DNA of 34,234 nucleotides from Singulisphaera sp. GP187 (lineage in GTDB: Bacteria; Planctomycetota; Planctomycetia; Gemmatales; Gemmataceae). Of this stretch, positions 25,322 through 33,374 are shown piece by piece. The notes under the pieces are model-generated. The model was not told where the DNA came from. It searched no databases and saw only the letters and a list, made by a program, of their open reading frames with translations. The stretch is from the NCBI GenBank assembly GCA_945905925.1, contig CAMDQN010000071.1, forward strand, positions 1 through 34,234, read 5' to 3'. The position numbers were made by a program, and so were the translations under genes. The first letter of the stretch is position 1. Each line of letters opens with the position of its first letter.

Positions 25322-26365
25322 GTGGATCACGACCGGTTGTGTTCTTGGCTTGGACTGTCGCCCGGTGCGTGGCCACCGGACCACTACGCGCTGCTCGGAC
25401 TCGCGCGCGGCACCGGCGACTTTGCCGACATCGAGGCTCGCGTCCTCGACCGCATGGAATGGCTTCGACAACACCAACTCCTCCACCCCGACGCCGTGAC
25501 CGCCGGCATGAACCGGCTCGCGCAGGCGCTCGTGTGCCTCACGGACCCAGTCGCCCGCGCCGCCTACGACCGCGGACTCGGCATCGCGCCAGCCCCGTTC
25601 GAGTTAGTCGAGGATGAACCGCTCGCCGACGACATTTGGCAACAAGACACGAGCGACGTGCCGACCGAAGTGCCTTTCGAGCCGGGGTTGCGACCGCCCG
25701 GCAAAGCCCCGAACCTGCCTTACGAAGTGGTCGAGGAACCGGACTCGCTACCCTACGCGGTCGTGCCGGACAACGAACTCGCGGAGGAATTGCCAGCCGC
25801 GTTCGAGGTCGTTCCCGACTCGCCCAAGCCGGGATCGCGCCCGCCCCGGCGCCCGGCACCGGCTCCACCCCCAATCCCGATCAAACTGCGGACGCTCTAC
25901 AAACGGCTCGCGGCACTGCGCCAGGCAATCCGTGCGTGGGAGCGTCTCCGGCCGGTGATGGGCAACCCGACCGAATTGCTCGCGACCCCGATCGCGGTGC
26001 TGCTGTTCCTCCGCGCGTTGACGGAAGCACGCGACGCGATTCCACGTGTCGCCTTTCTCTTGGGCACACCGCGCGCGCCGGGTGGGACGGTCACCGCGCT
26101 GGTGCGCCTTCCGCACGCGCTCGACATGGTACGCGAGCTCCAGCCCGTCCAGCGCCAGGCGGTCGCGGTCGACTGGCGCCGCGGATACGATGCGCTGCGA
26201 TACGAGCGCGATCGCTTGAGGGCACGGGCGCTCGCGAACCGTTCCCGACGCCGCGCGCGAACGGGGACGAAGGTACTCAACGCGTTCCGTCGCACGCCGG
26301 AGTTGGCGCTCATCGCGGTCGCGATCACGATGCTGTTCGCCGCTCTGATTCGCCGCAACTCCTGA
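25322..26365 (+). CDS. J-domain-like protein with C-terminal membrane anchor
   Basis: This is a 347-residue protein. Residues 20-90 resemble a DnaJ J-domain: HYALLGLARGTGDF at the start, LLHPDAVTAGMNRLAQAL with an HPD in the middle, and LTDPVARAAYDRGLG at the end. The part after HPD is shorter than in a standard J-domain, so binding of a DnaK partner is uncertain. A long Pro/Glu-rich linker follows (about 95-185), then a basic helical region, and a single hydrophobic helix near the end (ELALIAVAITMLFAAL) with RRNS outside. The start is GTG at 25322; the ATG two bases earlier is in another frame. It is divergent from the ABC exporter, and I cannot name its partner. Confidence 0.6.
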   Translation: MDHDRLCSWLGLSPGAWPPDHYALLGLARGTGDFADIEARVLDRMEWLRQHQLLHPDAVTAGMNRLAQALVCLTDPVARAAYDRGLGIAPAPFELVEDEPLADDIWQQDTSDVPTEVPFEPGLRPPGKAPNLPYEVVEEPDSLPYAVVPDNELAEELPAAFEVVPDSPKPGSRPPRRPAPAPPPIPIKLRTLYKRLAALRQAIRAWERLRPVMGNPTELLATPIAVLLFLRALTEARDAIPRVAFLLGTPRAPGGTVTALVRLPHALDMVRELQPVQRQAVAVDWRRGYDALRYERDRLRARALANRSRRRARTGTKVLNAFRRTPELALIAVAITMLFAALIRRNS

Positions 26366-26377
26366 CGTCCTATCCCC

Positions 26378-26406
26378 TTGACGCGACTCGGCGAGCCGTC
26401 TAGACT
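26378..26406 (+). promoter_or_regulatory. Strong sigma70-like promoter for the HU gene
   Basis: TTGACG (26378-26383), exactly 17 bases, then TAGACT (26401-26406): 5/6 and 4/6 matches. Transcription would start near 26413. This leaves almost no leader for an ATG at 26421 but about 46 bases, including GAGGGA, for a GTG at 26460, so it decides the start of the HU gene. Confidence 0.6.
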
Positions 26407-26459
26407 TAGGACGTTCCCGGATGACGAAATCGGGCCGACTCAACCGAGGGACCACGCTC

Positions 26460-26921
26460 GTGACCAAAAAAGAAATCGTCAAGACGATCTGCGACCGCGC
26501 GAACAAAGAAAAACTCATTCCAAAACACAACCTCACGCAACTCGCCACGAAAGAAATCGTGCAGTGGACCTTCGAGGCGATCATCGCCACGCTGGTCAAC
26601 GAGGGGCGCATCGAACTGCGCAACTTCGGCGTGTTCGAGGTAAAACGGCGAAAGCCGCGGAAGGCGCGGAACCCGCGCACAGGGGCGCCGGTAAATGTCG
26701 AGTCGAAGTTCGTGGTAACGTTCCAGCCCGGCATGAAAATGGAAGACGACGTGCGGAAGCACGGTCGCTTGCCCGAACCAAAAAAGAAGAAACCGCGCAA
26801 GACGAAAGCCAAACCTGGCGACGCGGCGCCGTTGGCCAACGGCACCGCGCCGGCCGGGGTCGCGAGTGCGACGAAGGTCGCACCTGAACCTGTCACCTCC
26901 GACGCGCCGGCCGCGACCTGA
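26460..26921 (+). CDS. HU/IHF-family DNA-binding protein with basic tail
   Basis: This is a 153-residue protein. Residues 1-100 form an HU fold: [36 protein letters not shown], and RNPRTGAPV on the DNA-binding arm. The basic Pro/Ala tail ([16 protein letters not shown] and on) resembles the histone H1-like tails of some compacted nucleoids. Planctomycete nucleoids are known to be condensed, so a role in compaction is plausible but inferred. GTG 26460 was chosen because the promoter at 26378-26406 is too close to the ATG at 26421 and the HU domain begins here. Confidence 0.82.
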   Translation: MTKKEIVKTICDRANKEKLIPKHNLTQLATKEIVQWTFEAIIATLVNEGRIELRNFGVFEVKRRKPRKARNPRTGAPVNVESKFVVTFQPGMKMEDDVRKHGRLPEPKKKKPRKTKAKPGDAAPLANGTAPAGVASATKVAPEPVTSDAPAAT

Positions 26922-26943
26922 TCCGCGCGACGAGCAATGAATT

Positions 26944-26977
26944 GCGAACCACCGGGGTGAAAGCCCCGGCAGCTCGC
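26944..26977. repeat. GC-rich hairpin after the HU gene
   Basis: CCGGGG (26952-26957) and CCCCGG (26964-26969) pair around TGAAAG, with a second outer pair GCGA (26944-26947) and TCGC (26974-26977). It lies 22 bases past the HU stop codon. There is no T-run, so it may be a repeat or transcript-stabilising hairpin rather than a factor-independent terminator. Confidence 0.4.
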
Positions 26978-27270
26978 GTTTCGGAAGGAGCTTGAGTACT
27001 GACGCCCGCAATACGGCGATGGCGACACGTTACTCTCGCGTTCCCCCTCGGCGCCAGTGGCGATCGCGGCGTTGTTTTTGACCCGAATGCAGGCCATCGA
27101 CAAGCGGTTGCGGTTGACGCTCAATCGTGAAAGGTGTGCGCTGCTGCAGGTGAGTTGGCGTTCGCGCCGCTGTGGGGTCACTCGCTGTCGACTGGCTTGA
27201 AGAAGTGAAACCGGTCGTGCGCGGAACTGAAATCCGTCGAAGTCGTCAAGGAAGAGGAGTAACGCGCCCG

Positions 27271-27309
27271 CTTGCCTCCGGCTCGTGTTAGCCGCGAACC
27301 GGAGACAAG
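27271..27309. repeat. Inverted repeat after TypA
   Basis: CTTGCCTCCGGCTCG (27271-27285) pairs with CGAACCGGAGACAAG (27295-27309) at 13 of 15 positions around a nine-base loop. It includes GTTAGCCGCGAACC, a looser relative of the GTTAGCCGC element. It begins 12 bases past the TypA stop on the minus strand and could end or process its transcript. Confidence 0.45.
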
Positions 27310-27320
27310 GTCCTCGCGAG

Positions 27321-29150
27321 TCACGACGAGTTGCGCGAAAGGCGCTTGCGCTCGCCTTCCTTCAGATACAGTTTTCGCATTCGCACTGCAGCCGGCGTGA
27401 TTTCCACCAGTTCGTCGTCCTCGATGAACTCCAGCGCCATCTCCATCGAAAACACCGTCGGCGGCTTCAGCACAGCGGCCTTGTCGCTGCCAGACGCGCG
27501 CATGTTGGTCAGCGGCTTCGGCCGGGTCACGTTCACCACCATGTCGTTGTCGCGACCGTGTTCGCCGACAATCTGCCCCTCGTACACAGCATCCTGCGGG
27601 GCGATGAACAAGTTGCCCGACAGATCCTCGGCCGAGTACGCGGTCACCTTCCCGGTGTCCTTCGAGATGAACACGCCGGTGGCGCGCCCGGCCTGCGTGC
27701 CCTTCAGCGGCCGGTAGGAGAGGAAGTTATGGTGCATGATCGCGGTGCCCTGTGTACCGGTCAGCATTCGCGTGCGCAAGCCGATCAGCGACCGAGCCGG
27801 GATGTGGAACTCGACCTGCGTACTCCCGCGATGACTCTCCATCCGCTGGAACTCGCCCTGCCGTTCCAGCACAAGGCGCATCACCGTGTTCTGGTGCTCG
27901 TTCGGCACTTCCACGACGAGGTGTTCGTAAGGCTCGTGCTTGTGGCCGTCGATCTCCTTGATGATGACCTGCGGCTTGCCGACGGCGACCTCGCCGCCCT
28001 CGCGGCGGATCGTTTCGAGGAGCACGCCGAGGTGCAACAGCCCGCGCCCGCTGACGATGAACTCGCTCTCGCGGGCGCCCGGCTTGACGCGCAGCGCGAC
28101 GTTGTGCTGAAGTTCGCGGTCGAGCCGGTCGCGTAACTCGCGGCTCGTCAGCGGCTTGCCCTCTTTGCCCGCGAACGGGCTGTCGTTCACGCGGAACACC
28201 ATGTCGAGCGTCGGTTCGTCGATGGTCAGCGGCGGCAGCGCCCGCGGCTTGTCGAACTCGCAGATGGTGTCGCCGATGTCCGCGTCGTCGATGCCGACGA
28301 TGGCGCACACGTCGCCGGCGCGAATCTCTTCGACTTCCCGCTTCGCGAGCCGGTCGAACTCCAGCACCTGCACGACAGTGTCCATGAACACGGACCCGTC
28401 CTTCTGCTTCACCACCGCCACCTTCTGGTTCTTCCGGATCTTGCCGGCGAACACCTTGCCGATGGCGATCTTGCCGACGAACTCGCTGTACTGGAGCGCG
28501 GCCACCTGCATCTGGAGCGGGGCATTTTCATCCACGTCCGGGGCGGGCACCTTGTTCAGAATCGCGTCGAACAGCGGGCTGAGGTCGCGCGGTTCCACCT
28601 CAAGATCGGTGGTTGCGATGCCGGCGCGCCCGCTCGCGTAGATGACCGGGAAAACGGCGGTCTCGTCGTCGGCGCCGAGTTCGATGAACAGGTCGAACAT
28701 GAGCGCGTGAACGTCCGCGATGCGCGCGTCCGGGCGGTCGATCTTGTTGATGATTACGATCGGCTGCAATCCTGAGGCGAACGCTTTCTTGAGCACGAAC
28801 CGCGTCTGCGGGAGCGGGCCTTCGGCTGCGTCCACGAGGACGAACGCCCCGTCGGCCATTTTGAGGATACGCTCGACCTCGCCACCGAAGTCGGCGTGGC
28901 CCGGCGTGTCGATGAGATTCACCTTCACGTCGCCAATACGGATGCCGCAGTTCTTCGCGAGAATCGTAATGCCACGCTCGCGTTCCTGGTCGTTGGAGTC
29001 CATGATGAGGCCGTGCTGGCCCCCGACCAGTTTGTCCAGTTCCTCCGTGCGGAACTGGCCGGACTGCCTGAGCATCTGGTCAACAAGGGTAGTTTTGCCG
29101 TGGTCAACGTGTGCGATCACCGCGACGTTTCGAATGTCAGTCCGCTTCAT
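27321..29150 (-). CDS. typA: Ribosome-associated GTPase TypA/BipA
   Basis: This is a 609-residue translation factor-like GTPase that binds the ribosome and aids 50S assembly and stress growth. The G1 loop is AHVDHGKT (13-20), switch-region ERERGITI, G3 DTPGHADFGGE and G4 NKIDRPDAR. The EF-Tu domain II-like region and the C-terminal TypA-specific domain (HIPARSLIGLRTRMLTGTQG, then NMRASGSDKAAVLKPP) are full length. Nothing is truncated. The start MKRTDIRNVAVIAHVDHGK is standard for the family, although the ribosome binding site is weak. Confidence 0.95.
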   Translation of the reverse strand: MKRTDIRNVAVIAHVDHGKTTLVDQMLRQSGQFRTEELDKLVGGQHGLIMDSNDQERERGITILAKNCGIRIGDVKVNLIDTPGHADFGGEVERILKMADGAFVLVDAAEGPLPQTRFVLKKAFASGLQPIVIINKIDRPDARIADVHALMFDLFIELGADDETAVFPVIYASGRAGIATTDLEVEPRDLSPLFDAILNKVPAPDVDENAPLQMQVAALQYSEFVGKIAIGKVFAGKIRKNQKVAVVKQKDGSVFMDTVVQVLEFDRLAKREVEEIRAGDVCAIVGIDDADIGDTICEFDKPRALPPLTIDEPTLDMVFRVNDSPFAGKEGKPLTSRELRDRLDRELQHNVALRVKPGARESEFIVSGRGLLHLGVLLETIRREGGEVAVGKPQVIIKEIDGHKHEPYEHLVVEVPNEHQNTVMRLVLERQGEFQRMESHRGSTQVEFHIPARSLIGLRTRMLTGTQGTAIMHHNFLSYRPLKGTQAGRATGVFISKDTGKVTAYSAEDLSGNLFIAPQDAVYEGQIVGEHGRDNDMVVNVTRPKPLTNMRASGSDKAAVLKPPTVFSMEMALEFIEDDELVEITPAAVRMRKLYLKEGERKRLSRNSS

Positions 29151-29328
29151 GGATGGCTTCGTCTTTTCCGGGCTGGTGGAGTCAAGCGCTCCCTGTAATG
29201 TAGAAGTTACGAGGGTCGCGCGGAAGGGCAGATGACGTGTGGATTCGGTGAACGACTTTCAAAGCGGGTTAACGGCAGCCCCAAAGGGGGCGGCGTCCGT
29301 GCGAAAGTCGATGCGTCGGAGATGTGCG

Positions 29329-29832
29329 ATGCTGCTGTACCTGATCCGGCACGCCAAGGCGGTGGAACTCGGTTCACCCGGCGCAGCACGCGACTTCGAC
29401 CGCTCTCTCACCCCTCACGGTCACGCCCAAACACTTGCAGTCGCCGAGGCGTTCGCCCGGCTCAAAATCACCATCGACACAGTGGTTGCGAGTCCGCTCG
29501 TTCGCGCGCATCAGACCGCGGTTGGACTGCTGAGTGTGTGGCAACCCGGCGCACGGCCAATCACCTACAACGCGCTAGCTCCAGAGCGTCTGAAGCCGGC
29601 GAAGTTCTCGGAGTTCTTGGCCGAGGTGCCGGGTGACTGCGTCGCGGCGGTCGGCCACATGCCCGATCTCGGCGCCTACGCCGAGTGGCTCCTCGGCGCT
29701 CCAAACGGCAGCATCCAACTGGCGAAGTGCGCCGCCGCTTGCATCGAGTTCAAGGGCGACCCGAGCAAGGCCGGTGGCAAACTGCACTGGCTCGTCACGC
29801 CCAAATGGGTCCTTGAAGTGAAGGGTTCTTGA
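29329..29832 (+). CDS. sixA: SixA-like phosphohistidine phosphatase
   Basis: This is a 167-residue histidine phosphatase. Motifs are LIRHAKA (Arg7 and catalytic His8), then VVASPLVRAHQTA and VGHMPDLGAYAEWLLG with the second histidine. SixA removes phosphate from phosphohistidine, for example in phosphotransfer proteins. The compact size and single domain fit SixA rather than phosphoglycerate mutase. ATG 29329 was chosen because GGAG lies seven bases upstream and because the RHAK motif must sit near the N-terminus. The stop codon is inside the left arm of a 45-base-pair inverted repeat that separates it from the next, convergent gene. Confidence 0.85.
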   Translation: MLLYLIRHAKAVELGSPGAARDFDRSLTPHGHAQTLAVAEAFARLKITIDTVVASPLVRAHQTAVGLLSVWQPGARPITYNALAPERLKPAKFSEFLAEVPGDCVAAVGHMPDLGAYAEWLLGAPNGSIQLAKCAAACIEFKGDPSKAGGKLHWLVTPKWVLEVKGS

Positions 29833-29929
29833 AGAGAAGGGGAGAAAGGGTGAAGGGGAGATAAGACGACAGCACATTGGCTTGGTCTTGTCTCCCCTTC
29901 ACCCTTTCTCCCCTTCTCTTCAAGAACCC
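29823..29929. repeat. 45-base-pair inverted repeat between convergent genes
   Basis: The 39-base arm 29823-29861 is the exact reverse complement of 29891-29929. After one G-T wobble the inner AAGAC (29863-29867) also pairs with GTCTT (29885-29889), leaving a 17-base loop. The arm starts in the sixA stop region and ends seven bases before the next convergent stop. A bidirectional terminator or long RNA stem is the simplest role. Its purine-rich arm does not resemble a tRNA or transposon end. Confidence 0.85.
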
Positions 29930-29936
29930 CTTACTC

Positions 29937-30857
29937 TTACTTCCCCGCAGCCCACCGCTTCCACGCGGCTTCGAGCATCGCCAGGTCTTTATCCTTCCAC
30001 CCGGCGGCGTCCAGCCCTTGCGGGATTGTCGGCGCCGCGTTGTTCTCGCCCGGCTTCAACCCGTCGAGGAACATGGGGAACTTCGGTGCGGCGGCAGTGC
30101 TATAGGCGAGGTACTCCGCGAAGCTCGTCGCGAGTACGTCGCCGTTGGTGACCTTCGCGTCGCCCCAGATGTCTGCCAGGACCGGTGGCCTTCCACCCTT
30201 CGGCCCGAGTAGCGCGGTCCGCACCTGTGCCCGGTATGCCGTGTAACGCTTCGATGTGGTGCCCTCGGCCCGTGCCGCGGTGGCGCGGCCGAACCCGTCG
30301 CGCAGCCACTCGGGGACGTTCTGCGTGCCGGTTCCCTTCGCCTTGAGGTGTTCGCCGGCCAAGCGCGCCGCGGTGTTCGCGTACTGGTCCGCGTCGGTCA
30401 GTTTGCCCGGCGCGTCGGCCGGATCGACGATGAACGCCGGTTCGGCGCGAAGGTCAGCGTGAACGCCTTCGGGCGGGATCTGGAACGCCCGCCGCATCAG
30501 CGCCTTGTACTCCGCGTTGTCGTTCATGAAGTACACGACGAGTTTGCCCCTCCACGGCGTTTCCTTCTCCTCGTACTTGAGCGTTTTGCGTGCGAGCGCG
30601 GTCGTCTTCTCCAGAACCTCGCCCAGCGCCTTTGCTTTCTCCTCGGACAGCGATCCCACGACGAGGTAGTTGGTCGTCTCCACGACTGATGGCTTGTCGA
30701 TGTTGGCTTTCTTCAGGTTCGCGACGGCGGCAGCCTTCGCCTTCGTCACCAGTTCTTTGTCCTGTGCGGGCGCGGAAACCGGCGCGATGATCGCGAGAGT
30801 GAAGGCAACCGCAACGAACAACGCGACCACGACGACAGAGCGAACGCGGAGCAACAT
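29937..30857 (-). CDS. Exported degenerate metallopeptidase-like protein
   Basis: This 306-residue protein has a Sec signal (residues 1-32). An N-terminal helical/beta region (LVVGSLSEEKAKALGEVLEK) is followed by WRGKLVVYFMNDNAEYKALM and, near 170-195, ARLAGEHLKAKG...VPEWLRDGFGRATA. That spacing resembles gluzincin peptidases with HExxH then PxWLxEG, but here the zinc-binding HExxH is absent (AGEHL) and Glu is Asp in LRDGFG, so it is probably not an active peptidase. The family match is a guess from pattern. ATG 30857 was chosen because GGAG lies seven bases upstream. It follows dapB but has its own promoter at 30897-30902. Confidence 0.5.
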   Translation of the reverse strand: MLLRVRSVVVVALFVAVAFTLAIIAPVSAPAQDKELVTKAKAAAVANLKKANIDKPSVVETTNYLVVGSLSEEKAKALGEVLEKTTALARKTLKYEEKETPWRGKLVVYFMNDNAEYKALMRRAFQIPPEGVHADLRAEPAFIVDPADAPGKLTDADQYANTAARLAGEHLKAKGTGTQNVPEWLRDGFGRATAARAEGTTSKRYTAYRAQVRTALLGPKGGRPPVLADIWGDAKVTNGDVLATSFAEYLAYSTAAAPKFPMFLDGLKPGENNAAPTIPQGLDAAGWKDKDLAMLEAAWKRWAAGK

Positions 30858-30896
30858 GGCGGGTCTCCGGTGAAGAGGCAACAGTACAGATCGCTG

Positions 30897-30902
30897 ATTA
30901 TA
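30897..30902 (-). promoter_or_regulatory. TATAAT -10 element upstream of the exported protein
   Basis: TATAAT (minus strand, 30897-30902) is a perfect -10. No good -35 is visible at 16-18 bases. Transcription would start near 30890 and leave a leader of about 33 bases with GGAG before ATG 30857. It lies in the short gap after dapB. Confidence 0.4.
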
Positions 30903-30914
30903 GGCGAACGCGAG

Positions 30915-31706
30915 TCACAACCCCAGCACGTCGTTCATCGAGTAGCGCCCGGCGGGGCGGTTCGCCATCCATTTCGCGGCCAGGAGCGCGCCCTTCGCGT
31001 AACTGTCGCGGTTGTGGCCCTTGTGAACCAGTTCCAGCGTTTCGCCGATCGTGGTGAAGATGATCGTGTGTTCGCCGACGTTGTCGCCGCCGCGGACCGC
31101 GTGGACCCCGATCTCGGTATCCGTGCGCTCGCCGACGATCCCCTCGCGGCCGTGAACGAAATCGCCGCCCTGCACCGCCTGAATGATCTCCGCGAACCGC
31201 ATCGCGGTGCCGCTCGGGGAGTCCTTCTTGAATCGGTGGTGCCGCTCCACGATCTCCGCGTCGAAGCCCTTCCCTTTGAGCGATTCCGCGGCGAGCTTTA
31301 CCAGTTTGAACAGGAGGTTCACGACGAGGCTCATGTTCGGGGCGAACAGCACCGCCGTCATGTGTGCGGCAGTTTCGATCTCCGCTTTCTGCGCGCCGGT
31401 GTGCCCGGTGGTCGCAACGACCAGGGGAATCTGCCGGTCCACGCACGTCTGGAGAACGGCCATCGTGCCGAGCGGTGCGGAGAAGTCGATTAGTGTGTCC
31501 ACACGGAGTCCGAGCGGAATCTCTGAGCGGATCGGCACGCCGACGTTCCCGATGCCGGCCACCTCGCCCGCGTCCTTGCCCTGGAGCGGGTTGGTGGCCG
31601 CGTCGATGGCCGCGACGAGGACCAACTGTGGGTCTTCCTTCGCCAGCGCGACGAGCCGCTGACCCATCCGCCCGCACGCGCCGTTGATCGCGATGTGAAT
31701 CTTCAT
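30915..31706 (-). CDS. dapB: 4-hydroxy-tetrahydrodipicolinate reductase
   Basis: This 263-residue cytoplasmic enzyme reduces 4-hydroxy-tetrahydrodipicolinate with NAD(P)H in lysine and meso-diaminopimelate synthesis. The nucleotide-binding GACGRMG is at 9-15, LIDFSAP near 72-78, VVATTGHTG near 97-104, and the substrate-binding EIVERHHRFKKDSPSGTAMR covers 151-170 with His156, His157 and Lys161. Length and motifs are standard. ATG 31706 follows a weak GGAA. Threonine synthase upstream on the same strand is another aspartate-family gene, although a 246-base gap with a repeat separates them. Confidence 0.95.
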   Translation of the reverse strand: MKIHIAINGACGRMGQRLVALAKEDPQLVLVAAIDAATNPLQGKDAGEVAGIGNVGVPIRSEIPLGLRVDTLIDFSAPLGTMAVLQTCVDRQIPLVVATTGHTGAQKAEIETAAHMTAVLFAPNMSLVVNLLFKLVKLAAESLKGKGFDAEIVERHHRFKKDSPSGTAMRFAEIIQAVQGGDFVHGREGIVGERTDTEIGVHAVRGGDNVGEHTIIFTTIGETLELVHKGHNRDSYAKGALLAAKWMANRPAGRYSMNDVLGL

Positions 31707-31785
31707 GTGAGTTCCAGGGAGGATAGAGATTGGCCAGAAAAACGCACAACGGGCAAAAAAGAAAGCAGAAGAGTGAATTCGACGA

Positions 31786-31857
31786 GTTAGCCGCGAGCCG
31801 AAGGCGAGCGCCAGCGACGCGCCGAGGTTGCGCGATCGCCTTCGGCTTGCGGCTAAC
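31786..31857. repeat. Inverted repeat, GTTAGCCGC family
   Basis: The 25-base arms 31786-31810 and 31833-31857 pair at 23 of 25 with one further G-T pair. Around them is a second, looser shell of pairing (GGGCAAAAAAGAAAGCAGAAG at 31751-31771 against the run near 31896-31916). It sits in the gap between dapB and thrC; a single arm recurs in GT39 at 23093-23117. Confidence 0.75.
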
Positions 31858-31952
31858 TCATCGATCTCTTCTTGTCTTGCCCTTTGTTTCAGTCCTCTGC
31901 TTTCCTTTGTGCCCTTGGTACTTTTTGATAGCCAATCTGTCTTTCGTATTCG

Positions 31953-33347
31953 TCACGCATTCTGTTCGATCGCCTTGACGATTGCGGCGAGGTCGTTCGG
32001 TACTGGCACGGCTCGGTTCGCGAATGCCACCGACTTCACGCCGCGTTTGCCAATCTTCGCGTCGAACGTGGCCTGGTCCGCAGAGTGGTACGCGACCGTT
32101 TCGTCTGAATCTTTCAAAACGTGCCCCGTCAAAATACAGACCACGCGCTCGTCCTTGTCGATCACGCCTTCCCGCACGAGCATCCGCAACCCGGCGACAC
32201 TCGCGGCACTGGCCGGTTCGCAGCCCAGACCGCCGGCGCCGATCTTCGCCTTCGCGTCGAGAATCTCCACATCGGGAACCGAGCGCACCACACCGTTGCA
32301 GCGATCAAGCGAGCGAAGCGCCTTCGGCAGGTTCACTGGGCGGTTGATCTCGATTGCGCTCGCGAGCGTGTCCGCCTTGCGACTGGTCGCGTCCAGCGCC
32401 GCGTAGTAGCCATCGATCTTCGACTGGTCGAATTGCCCGCCAGCCCAGCGCAGGTTGTGTTTTTCGTGAAGCTCGTAAAAGGTGTTCGCCCCGGCCGCGT
32501 TGATGACCGCAAGTCGCGGCACACGCGCGATCAGCCCGAGGTCGAGCAGTTCGCTGAATGCCTTCGCGAAACTCGACACGTTACCGAGGTTCCCGCCCGG
32601 CACCACCACCCAGTCCGGCACCTCCCACCGCAATGCCTCCAGCACGCGATACATGATCGACTTCTGCCCTTCGAGCCGAAACGGGTTCACACTGTTCACG
32701 AGGTAGATGCCGAGTTGCTGGCTCACCTCCCGCACGCGGCGCAGCGCGTCGTCGAAGTCGCCGTTAATCTGCAACGTGAGCGCGCCGTGTTCGAGCGCCT
32801 GCGACAGCTTCCCGTAACTGATCTTCCCGCTACCGATGAAGATGATGCCTCGCATCGATTGCATCGCGGCGCAGTAGATCGCGAGACTGGCGCTGGTGTT
32901 CCCGGTACTGGCGCACGCGGCCCGCGTCGCGCCGGTCATGCGCGCGTGCGTGAACGCCGCACTCATACCGTTGTCCTTGAAACTGCCGCTCGGGTTCATG
33001 CCTTCGTACTGAAGGAACAACCGCCCGGGGTTCAACCCCGCGTAAGTCGCGACCGCGTCGGCCCGCTGACACAGCGTCTGGCCCTCGCCAATCGTGACAA
33101 TGGCGGAGTCCGGGGCGAACGGGAAAAGTTCGCGGAACCGCCACACGCCGGAGAAGTCCAGCGGATTCGTACGGTTCGCCCACTTGCCCTCGAAGTGTTT
33201 CAACGACTTCGGAACCGGGAGCCGGTTCCAGTCATAAGCGACATCGAGCAGCCCGCCACAGCGCGGGCACCGGAACGTTGTGTCCGCGAGGCTAGTGGTG
33301 CCGCCACACTTTGGGTTGATGCACTTCTGGAAAACGAGGTCGGTCAT
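31953..33347 (-). CDS. thrC: Threonine synthase
   Basis: This 464-residue PLP enzyme converts O-phosphohomoserine to threonine. A zinc-ribbon-like head has Cys9, Cys14, Cys27 and Cys30 (CINPKC and CPRC), which is common in some threonine synthases. The PLP lysine is Lys124 in GSFKDNG, and the phosphate-binding stretch is [16 protein letters not shown]. The C-terminal half shows [19 protein letters not shown]. Length is typical. It begins at ATG 33347, one base after a small hairpin at 33349-33365 that could cover the ribosome binding region. Confidence 0.93.
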   Translation of the reverse strand: MTDLVFQKCINPKCGGTTSLADTTFRCPRCGGLLDVAYDWNRLPVPKSLKHFEGKWANRTNPLDFSGVWRFRELFPFAPDSAIVTIGEGQTLCQRADAVATYAGLNPGRLFLQYEGMNPSGSFKDNGMSAAFTHARMTGATRAACASTGNTSASLAIYCAAMQSMRGIIFIGSGKISYGKLSQALEHGALTLQINGDFDDALRRVREVSQQLGIYLVNSVNPFRLEGQKSIMYRVLEALRWEVPDWVVVPGGNLGNVSSFAKAFSELLDLGLIARVPRLAVINAAGANTFYELHEKHNLRWAGGQFDQSKIDGYYAALDATSRKADTLASAIEINRPVNLPKALRSLDRCNGVVRSVPDVEILDAKAKIGAGGLGCEPASAASVAGLRMLVREGVIDKDERVVCILTGHVLKDSDETVAYHSADQATFDAKIGKRGVKSVAFANRAVPVPNDLAAIVKAIEQNA

Positions 33348-33348
33348 G

Positions 33349-33365
33349 CCTGCTAACGTAGCAGG
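33349..33365 (-). promoter_or_regulatory. Hairpin at the thrC translation start
   Basis: CCTGCT (33349-33354) and AGCAGG (33360-33365) are perfect reverse complements with an AACGT loop. It ends one base before the thrC start codon and would sequester the region where a ribosome binding site should lie. No leader peptide or terminator was found with it, so regulation is only suggested. Confidence 0.35.
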
Positions 33366-33374
33366 TCTGCTCGC

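Larger units (their letters stand above)
26922..27320. other. Intergenic region with no supported gene
   Basis: These 399 bases lie between the HU gene and the end of TypA. They contain a hairpin at 26944-26977 and an inverted repeat at 27271-27309. The plus frame 27003-27200 is open for about 65 codons (it includes APVAIAALFLTRMQAIDKRL), but it has no start and many unlikely codons, so it may be a decayed gene or chance. I do not call it. Confidence 0.45.

Noticed and set aside
25748-27181. A 477-codon open frame on the minus strand through the J-domain-like and HU genes
   Set aside because: It is antisense to two well-supported genes and contains no recognisable family; open frames this long arise by chance in high-GC DNA.
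27003-27200. Possible coding remnant in the gap after the HU gene
   Set aside because: It has no start codon, ends in Arg- and Cys-rich sequence unlike the genes around it, and matches no family I know.
29823-29929. The 45-base-pair inverted repeat as insertion-sequence ends
   Set aside because: The arms are only 29 bases apart, with no room for a transposase, and no target duplication was visible.
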